Notes under the pieces: model-generated
The model's database searches: none
Seen by the model: only the letters and a program-made list of their open reading frames with translations
Told to the model about the DNA's origin: nothing
Position numbers and translations under genes: made by a program
Shown here: piece by piece, positions 8,101 through 14,000 of the stretch
Layout: every line of letters starts with the position of its first letter
How positions within the stretch are numbered: the stretch's first letter is position 1
Origin: Symbiodinium natans
Taxonomy: Eukaryota; Sar; Dinophyceae; Suessiales; Symbiodiniaceae
DNA: 14,000 bases
Assembly: GCA_905221605.1 (NCBI GenBank)
Contig: CAJNDS010002607.1
Coordinates: 126,001 to 140,000, forward strand
Direction of reading: 5' to 3'

Positions 8101-8998
8101 ATGCCGCACTCCATACTTCACCGACAGGGGCCCGGAGCAGAACGAGGCAATGCCTTCCGGAAGGAGGTTTAGGGTTATGTACCGCGATACAGACAGAAGC
8201 GCTCTGCACAGCAATCTGCTCATGAAAGTCTAAACCTTACACTCAAGTTCTGCAAATGGGCCAAGCCTGAACACACAAGCAGTTACCACGAGGGTTACCG
8301 CGGCTCTTTCGAAGCAGGCCGAAGGGGTCTGAAGTTGACGCGTGAGGCTATCGATGGAATTCTGTTGGCGTTCTCCACCTCCCTTCAATGGAGCTCTCGC
8401 AATCGACATGCCTGGCCTGTGAAAGTGAGATAAGTGACCGGATAGCAAAGGATCGCCACCACCTCGGCCGTCGGATGTAGCCTTCTGCACGTCGCTGGGC
8501 CACCCTACAGAGCTTACAAAGAAACGCCCTGTTGCTGTGGGGGAGGGACTGCAGTGCACCTCGCCCTATGTATACCCTGTAGACCCTGAATTTCCCTAAC
8601 CTGGCCTCTGGCAGCACTTAGAACCCTGAAGCCGAAGTCAAGCCGGATTATGAAAACCAATAGGAGATGACAGGAGGAAATGGTCCCCATGGAGGTGCCC
8701 CGAGCGGGGCAGTGCGATCGCTAGCCTGAGAAAGCCTGGACTCGAAGCTCCAGGCAGTTTCTGGATGGCTTTCAGGTTAGGGTTCAGGGCTTCAGCCAGC
8801 CACGCCTTTGCAAGCTTAAAAGATCTCAGACCCTAACCACGACCCTGAGCCACTGAGATCAGCTCTACACTGTGGATCCTGCGCACTGGAGCTAGGCGAA
8901 AACACGATCACCCATGCCGTGAAATGCAAAACGCCATTGAACCGGAGCATCAACGGATCCGGTCCAGAATGCCGGCAGGCCAGAAAGCTGCCACGTGA
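8101..8998 (+). CDS. candidate five-exon gene, 191 residues, unrecognised
   Basis: Proposed exons are 8101-8166, 8212-8424, 8511-8569, 8674-8775 and 8863-8998, from ATG 8101 to TGA 8996-8998, totalling 576 nt. Introns begin GTTTAGGG, GTGAGATAAG, GTATACCC and GTTAGGG, and all end in AG (CTGCACAG, CCCTACAG, GATGACAG, GAGATCAG). All junction phases agree. The second exon (71 codons) is the most convincing, with SYHEGYRGSFEAGRRG and LTREAIDGILLAFSTSLQW and the canonical GTGAGA donor. The product is basic and lacks a signal peptide or clear membrane segment; no domain is recognised. The first intron would be only 45 nt. Exon three also reaches its own stop (TAG 8580-8582), giving a shorter 116-residue alternative. 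A 109-codon minus frame (8559 down to 8230) overlaps exons two and three. Splice sites were chosen by eye to keep the frame open. Confidence 0.33.
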
Positions 8999-9388
8999 TC
9001 TCGACGTTTGGCGATTTGCCAAACCGCGGCACGTTGTCAGTACCCTAGTCCTCTCGATAACTACGCAATAAACGGTTATGGTGTCACAACGCTGTTTGGT
9101 GAAACGACGATACGACCGGCAAAGTCTATCAGCTCACAACTCGATATCCCATGAGCTCTCCATCCCTTGCACACCAAGGCCGCGCTCAGTGCGATCAGCA
9201 CGTCGTGCTCGCCGCCCTCCCAGCAAACCATGGCACCTCGACACGGTCTTCGGGGTTCCAAGTCTCTGGGGAGTTTGCTGTTGGGGCCTGAAGCCTCCGC
9301 TGGGAGAGCCGAATCCCGAAATCGCATAAAAAGCCGAATCCGGAGCCACCCCCAAGCCGCATAGACTCCTAGACTTAGACCATCCTAG

Positions 9389-9472
9389 ACCCTGGGGATT
9401 TCCCCTACGAGTACGACACACTCGGTGTGGCACCAAAGGCTTGCAGAAGAGCCTTGCCATTCCTGGGCCACG
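9389..9472 (+). CDS. weak candidate exon before a GTTTGTGGATTAGGG site
   Basis: Follows GACCATCCTAG (9378-9388) and stops before GTTTGTGG at 9473. One frame reads LRVRHTRCGTKGLQKSLAIP; another frame, continuing into the 9427 open frame, is equally open. The frame is undecided and no family is recognised. Confidence 0.2.
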
Positions 9473-9945
9473 GTTTGTGGATTAGGGCTGTTTTAGGACT
9501 TAAATTCGACTGGCTTCTAAAGGCTTTCACGGACTTTCACGTCTTGTGTGTGGAGGTTCCAGGCTTTGAGGTTTGGGGGTTGGAGTCGGAGGGCTTGATG
9601 TCTTCAGGGAACTCTAGTCAATTCCATAAACCTGTCACCTGCTTGAGCCTCAAAGTACGCCTTCACGCCCCTCAGCCCTCGACCTCGACATACGAGTTAC
9701 GAGTACGGGCATCCCCATCAAACCTTCATCCCGATCCCTCCCTGCAAATCGGGATGCAGTCGCCTGGTTGCTTGCTAGCCGAATGCTCCAACAGCCACAG
9801 GCGAGTTTCAAAAGCCTACAATTCCCAAAACCCTAAACCCGCATCCTTCGCACCCTTCGGAACTTCGCCTCGACACGGCTCCCAGAAAACTTTCGAAGCC
9901 AAGGCACGGGTTCGTCTTGCAGCGAAAGCCCTCCAGGCTCATTAA
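9427..9945 (+). CDS. candidate coding frame of 172 codons, unrecognised
   Basis: Open from 9427 (a GTG; the first true ATG is within the frame at about 9598) to TAA at 9943-9945. The C-terminal part KTFEAKARVRLAAKALQAH, after CACGGCTCCCAG at 9876-9887, has a regular helical pattern and would fit a terminal exon. The middle part is Ser/Pro-rich. A perfect CCCTAAA at 9831-9837 inside the frame suggests an intron ends near 9887, so the true coding parts may be two shorter exons. No domain is recognised. Confidence 0.25.
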   Translation: MAPKACRRALPFLGHGLWIRAVLGLKFDWLLKAFTDFHVLCVEVPGFEVWGLESEGLMSSGNSSQFHKPVTCLSLKVRLHAPQPSTSTYELRVRASPSNLHPDPSLQIGMQSPGCLLAECSNSHRRVSKAYNSQNPKPASFAPFGTSPRHGSQKTFEAKARVRLAAKALQAH

Positions 9946-10012
9946 GCTAACCTCGTGGGCTGGAATACGCAGACGTTCGCAGGGTTCTTGCGGTTTAGGG
10001 GTTTGGCGGTAT

Positions 10013-10090
10013 AGGAGGAAAGAGAAGGAGAGAGCAAGAAAAGAGAAAAAAAAGAGGGAGAAGAGACAGAGAGAGTGAGAGTCAGAAAGG
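10013..10090 (+). repeat. polypurine tract
   Basis: By my count 73 of 78 bases are A or G (AGAGAAGGAGAGAGCAAGAA and similar). On the minus strand this is a polypyrimidine tract. It could form a triplex or act as a splicing or promoter element; no coding frame is evident. Confidence 0.85.
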
Positions 10091-10331
10091 ACTGGGTGCT
10101 CCGAGCTTGTGGGAAATTGTGTCTGGTTTGCGTGCTTGCTCTTCTTCCCAGACTCCTCTGCGGCTTGGTATCAAGGGCTGTTGCTGGATGTCCTCATGAG
10201 TTAAGCACTAGATGAAACCAAAACTAGCATCTGTCAACCCAACGTCTGGAACCCGAAGCATCCTTCCCGAGGCCGTTAGGCGCCGTGCTTGAAGGGTTCG
10301 GACTGTGCCCTAAATCCTCTGTCTCTCACAG

Positions 10332-10459
10332 GCGCTCGGGTGCGCCCTAAACCCTGCCGCACACCTGGAAACCTTTTGCATCAGGGCTTGGGCCGGGCAT
10401 GGTCAGGAAGGAAATTTGTGGTGTCTTGCACATCTGAGAATTGGAGCAGCCATCTCAAG
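10332..10459 (+). CDS. candidate exon, unrecognised
   Basis: Follows TCCTCTGTCTCTCACAG (10315-10331), a good 3' splice site. Open for 42 codons (RPKPCRTPGNLLHQG…FVVSCTSENWSSHLK) and ends in AAG directly before GTATTCAAG. The frame stays open to a TAA near 10528. A perfect CCCTAAA (10345-10351) falls inside the proposed exon, contrary to the intron-end pattern seen elsewhere, so the boundary may be wrong. Confidence 0.27.
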
Positions 10460-10575
10460 GTATTCAAGAGAAGACAGGTTCCTCAAGCTATTCATGAGAG
10501 ATCAAGCAAAAGCATGCAACAACCCTAAAACTCGAGACCCTAAACCAAGAACCCAAAACTACTAACAACGAATGA

Positions 10576-10873
10576 ATGAGCACTCTGCTGGTTGAACTGC
10601 CCTCCACCAAGGAGCCATATGCATGGTTCAACCCTCAGATTTGGAATCGAAGCTGGCCCGACGTTTTCTCCGTCCGCATTGACGAGTATTGGGGCTCATT
10701 GGGGTTTACAATCCGAAAAAGTCTGCCAGTCTGCCCGCACAGGCTTCCTGGTTCACTCGGGCGACAGGTCGAACCAGCAAACTCAGACTCTTCCAGAACA
10801 TCTCATCGAGGTGCTGAGACGAACACGGCCGACATCAGGAATCCTGCCCAGCAGATCCAACCCTGACGCATAA
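10576..10873 (+). CDS. candidate coding region, two overlapping frames
   Basis: From ATG 10576 one frame runs 96 codons; its first half (MSTLLVELPSTKEPYAWFNP, then IWNRSWPDVFSVRIDEYWG) looks like a folded domain. A second frame, open to TAA 10871-10873, looks best in its last part, after CTGCCCGCACAG (10731-10742): LPEHLIEVLRRTRPTSG. The two could be joined by splicing from within the TATTGGGGCTCATTGGGG stretch, for example a GC-AG intron starting at about 10694. Alternatively one frame is real throughout. No family is recognised. CCCTAAA heptamers at 10523 and 10538 lie just upstream, as before other candidate exons. Confidence 0.3.
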
Positions 10874-11167
10874 ACCGCATCTTCTAACCCTTAAACCCCT
10901 GAAACCCCCCACCCACAAACCCCCTAGGCCCTCATCCCCAAGCCTCTATCGTCTTGGGCCCCGCTTTCGACATCTGTCGCGAATGACCTCCTTCACTCCC
11001 TAGGCCCTAGGAGCCGCTGAGAACGACCCGAGGGGGTGCAGAACGATGAATGGGCACACGTTATCCACCCCCTCATCCCGACACGCTGTTCTGGCGTGTT
11101 CTGACATCCGTCGTTAGAAACGCCAAGACTCCTCCGACAAGCTGACTGGGTCAGCTGTCTCTTGCAG
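10874..11167. other. C-rich spacer or intron
   Basis: Starts with AACCCTTAAACCCCTGAAACC and similar C-rich telomere-like sequence to about 10926. No convincing plus frame. A 79-codon minus frame (11232 down to 10993) is open but unsupported. Ends in CAGCTGTCTCTTGCAG, a good 3' splice site. Confidence 0.4.
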
Positions 11168-11257
11168 AAAACCGTGCGGCTGTTGGGTTTGACAAATTTG
11201 AGCTTCGCAGTTGACCCTGTTCTTCGTGCCAAACAGAGCCCAAACAGAGCCGAACAT
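11168..11257 (+). CDS. candidate exon, unrecognised
   Basis: Directly follows GCTGTCTCTTGCAG. Thirty codons are open in phase 0 (KTVRLLGLTNLSFAVDPVLR, then AKQSPNRAEH) and end before GTTTGATGG at 11258; without splicing a TGA follows at once. The N-terminal half alternates hydrophobic and polar residues as in a beta or helical core. It does not join in frame to the next candidate exon (11386-11460) without changing a boundary. Confidence 0.28.
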
Positions 11258-11385
11258 GTTTGATGGATCGGTTCTTGACCCGGAGCGAGTTGTTTGGGTA
11301 GGGATGGTAGGGGGTCTACGGCTATGTGGCTAGTCCATAAGAAGCCTGGCTTCTACGCTTTTGGAACCCCTAAACTTTGCTCCAG

Positions 11386-12789
11386 CCCTTCACACGAAGG
11401 AAGTCTTTGCTCTCAAGGTCCCCCCGCCCCCTGCCCACCCTAAGCGGTTCCGAGGGTGGGGTCTAGGGGTTTTTGTGCCGGTTAGAACTTTTTTACGGAT
11501 GTCGATCGTGTTCGGCGGACTTCGGCCTCAGGATGCCTCTCCCACCATCACACCGTCACGATCCGTCACAGGACCGTCATGCATGTCACGCGCTTCCAAT
11601 GCTGGACCCTAAACCCTAAACCTTGGAAGTTTACCAAGTTTACCAAAGACCCTGCCCGGAATTTCAATATGCGGACTAAGTCCGCAATGCAACTACGTAT
11701 AGCCACAGTGCTCCAAAACCAGAGTTTAACCATTCAGGTCAAGCACATTTTCTACATCCGCCCATCCCCAACAAGTCTCCTGCAGTGTTGAGCATCGCTG
11801 GGAAATTGAACGAGGCATACAGCTTCACTTTCCTCACGAGCGTAGGCGGCTGCTGGGGGTATCTGCGAGTCGTCCGCAAGAGGAAGAGGTTTGGGGCTTG
11901 AGGTTCAAGAGTCTGTGCGCAGCATGTTTCAGGGTTTTGGTCTTTGACAGCAACGCTATGTTCTTATACACCAAGTGTGCCCCAGAATGTTAGGATGCGG
12001 TACCGCCCGAAGCCCCAGAGCCTCGGTCCTTGAACACCCGACTCAGAGCTTTGGAGCTTCGAGCCGAAAATCCTTTGGAACTCCAAGGCCCCGCAGCCAC
12101 AAAACCCTCGCAAAGCCCTAAACGTCCCTAAACCCTGCAATGGTCTAACACTGCTCTGTGCCCAGGCTCGGCACGTGCTGCAACAGGAAGGAGCCTGCGA
12201 AGACCACCAGGCAGAGGATCGGGAAAGCAATCAGCTTCACGACGTACTCCTGGCTTGGACAGGGCGACAGTCATGTTTAAGGGTGGCCGAACATAAATCC
12301 TGAACCCTAAGCCCCCAAAATTCAGCACTCAACTCTTACCCTGAACCCCTCCCGAAAAGCACTCCATAGCCTGAAGCCCTCAGAATGCATCATTCTTGCT
12401 GCCCGAGAGCTGCAGTGAAGGACTTCCGACCCATCCTGGGTCACCATAGCTCGGAAGCACTGCGTCTGTGCAGGGTTCAGGGTTTGAAAGAATAGGGAGA
12501 TCCCAAGTTCTAAAGCCCTTGAGCGCGCCAAGCATCAGAACCCCTAGCTCATTCTACCCCCCTTACCATTCCTGGCATCACTGCTCTCCTGAACTGGATT
12601 AAGGGTGTAGGCTTAGCCCCAAACCTACTCCAGCGAACCCCCTGGTCTCTCAACCCCCACCCCAACCCTAAACCCCTGACTCGGCCCCGGCGCACGCAGG
12701 AGAAGGACAAAAAGTCCATGTTCAAAGAAAGGATGCCGAAGCTCGGGACAAAATTGCCTCCCGCTGCAGCCGCCAGATTCGGATGTCGA
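11386..12789 (+). CDS. candidate multi-exon gene fragment, frame not settled
   Basis: Five short segments each lie between an AG and a telomere-like GT site: 11386-11460 (before GTCTAGGGG), 11786-11888 (after GTCTCCTGCAG, before GTTTGGGG), 12166-12274 (after CTCTGTGCCCAG, before GTTTAAGGG), 12370-12474 (before GTTCAGGG) and 12700-12789 (after CGCACGCAG, before GTTTAGGG). The last two read consistently: …VKDFRPILGHHSSEALRLC then EKDKKSMFKERMPKLG. For 11786 and 12166 two plus frames remain open and both can be linked in phase. One gives VEHRWEIERGIQLHFPHERR, the other FLTSVGGCWGYLRVVRKRKR. The gene continues past 12789 or ends at TAG 12793-12795. No family recognised; the acceptors for 12370 and 11386 are weak. 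Confidence 0.27.
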
Positions 12790-12848
12790 GTTTAGGGCGC
12801 AAAGGCTTGTACTTTAAGGTTTATATAAGCACAGAAATTAAAGATTAA

Positions 12849-14000
12849 AGAAGCCTGGTTGTTGCGCGAATTCCGGTATCTTCGTGGGGGCCCCTTGATA
12901 CAAACTGGACGTCTCAAAGAACTCAACACCCCCACAAAAAGTCATCAGAAGCTTGGGATTGCCCCAAAGCCGGGTCGCTCATCGGAGGACCCCACACAGC
13001 ATTCAGTGTCCCATAGACACCAAAGGTGAGCACGACCTCGCTCTTAATCATTAGCGTGTAAGCGAGAGAGGAAGTAGTGTTCATGCATTCCTTTGCACCA
13101 TATCTTCTCGACGAGGCAAGATGCAGGGAAAGCGCAGTTCCTATGGGTTCCCACTGTACTATCCCTGTGCAGCTACGGAGTCAGAGCGAAAGAAGAAGGC
13201 CAACACCGGCAAAGATACTTGTAGTTCAGCCAACAACATGAATCGCAGTCGTTAGCCGGCAACTGCAACGAAGAAAGCTGAATATGATGCATTAACCCCG
13301 TCAAGAGTCTTACCTCGTCAACACTTGGGCGTACCTTGCACCTTTAAGGCCAGATCGCCGAGCGACGGTTGCCGCCATACCACAAAAGTAGACGGCCGTC
13401 ATGACCTTCAGCAAGCATATATCACGGGCTGGTTACTGTGGTCCCTTAGATCAAAGGATCTACTGAATGCTGCGATGGGAACCCAGAAAGAGGACCAAAT
13501 AAACAATTTAGAAGAGCCCCCGAAACGCAGCAAATCCGCACTTGGTTTCCAGGCCCTCGTGCGGCGAGGTTCCTTTGGAAATGCCACTGATCGATGAGGA
13601 AGGCTGCACCAGGCTATAACTGCTCCGTACCAAATTTAAACATTGCAAACGATGCTCGTGGGCCGCTCGGGGTGCTCTCGTAAAGAGGTCAAGGAGCACG
13701 GAAGAACTCCAGGTGTTCAATAAGAATTCTAACCCTGCAATCAAGACAATAAATTAAGATACCTATATATGTTGTCCAATTCTCTACTCCGTCGTCCACA
13801 TGTTTTAGGTTCATGAGAAGGCTTCCCAGCGAATCTTGTGTATTGTGGTACACAACTTCCGCACAACAATGCACAACAGAGGTTGCACAGCAATTCGCGT
13901 AACTAGCCACGAAAGGAAATGTCTGGAGGTAACCAGTTGCCCAAGCGAATCCCATCTGCCCAGTTGTATGGACACTCTAACTCGTCGAGAGCATGCAGAG
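12849..14000. other. compartment without telomere-like heptamers; only weak open frames
   Basis: Composition becomes more AT-rich and the heptamers vanish. Plus frames: 13121-13255 (44 residues from ATG, MQGKRSSYGFPLYYPC…, Lys-rich later) and 13325-13597 (TTG start, contains AYITGWLLWSLRSKDLLNAA). Minus frames: 13955 down to 13689 (88 codons, SVVHCCAEVVYHNTQDSLGS) and 13744 down to 13508. Lengths are within chance expectation, splice sites are not decisive, and I recognise nothing. The window may cut a gene on the minus strand at its right end. Confidence 0.35.

Larger units (their letters stand above)
8035..12797. repeat. dense scattered telomere-like heptamers
   Basis: Perfect CCCTAAA starts at 8035, 8074, 9831, 10308, 10345, 10523, 10538, 11368, 11607, 11614, 12116, 12126 and 12666. 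Perfect TTTAGGG starts at 8168, 9994 and 12791. Many one-mismatch forms lie between them (CCCTGAA, GGTTCAGGG, CCCTAAC). They come singly or in pairs rather than in a long array, in both orientations. Three further perfect copies lie at 3225, 3234 and 4241. Confidence 0.85.

Noticed and set aside
12175-12249. Minus-strand exon with a membrane-like segment (VVKLIAFPILCLVVFAGSFLL) after a CAG
   Set aside because: It is fully antisense to a plus-strand exon candidate that links in phase with its neighbours. Antisense readings of charged stretches often look hydrophobic, and no second minus exon connects nearby.

Overview
This is intron-rich eukaryotic nuclear DNA, not a bacterial or organelle segment. 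There are no operons, no Shine-Dalgarno spacing, no rRNA or tRNA that I can see, and no long uninterrupted gene: the longest open frame is 196 codons in 14 kb. Perfect TTTAGGG/CCCTAAA heptamers occur at least 19 times, against about 2 expected by chance. That matches the telomere unit of plants and many algae and alveolates (dinoflagellates, chromerids). My best guess is a microalga or alveolate protist, but the sequence alone cannot fix the lineage. I recognise no protein family, so every coding call below is an exon-level hypothesis.

Layout: 1-440 is a degenerate tandem array built on the palindrome AAAATCGATTTT. 480-2250 holds the longest plus-strand open frames, including a two-exon model (1231-1808 joined to 1949-2252) with the best 3' splice site in the window. 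2250-5150 holds a (TA)n tract, short plus-strand exon candidates (one followed by a canonical GTGAGT), an alternating CG/CA palindrome, and a two-exon model at 4690-5145. 5150-6340 has one 179-codon frame. 6340-8000 lacks telomere-like heptamers and holds a pure (CAG)27 tract inside a 130-residue open frame.

8000-12800 is the most telomere-motif-rich part. It carries a chain of short plus-strand exon candidates, including a five-exon model (8101-8998, 191 residues) whose phases all agree, and a group of exons between 11.4 and 12.8 kb. 12.8-14 kb has no such heptamers and looks like a different compartment, with only weak open frames.

A recurring pattern is that G-rich telomere-like motifs (GTTTAGGG, GTTCAGGG and similar) begin at proposed 5' splice sites, while the complementary C-rich motifs lie upstream of proposed 3' splice sites. 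If confirmed by RNA, these introns would have telomere-like inverted repeats at their ends. The main caution is that base composition leaves several frames open at once, so choosing splice sites to keep a frame open is easy to overfit. Transcript evidence is needed for every gene model here.
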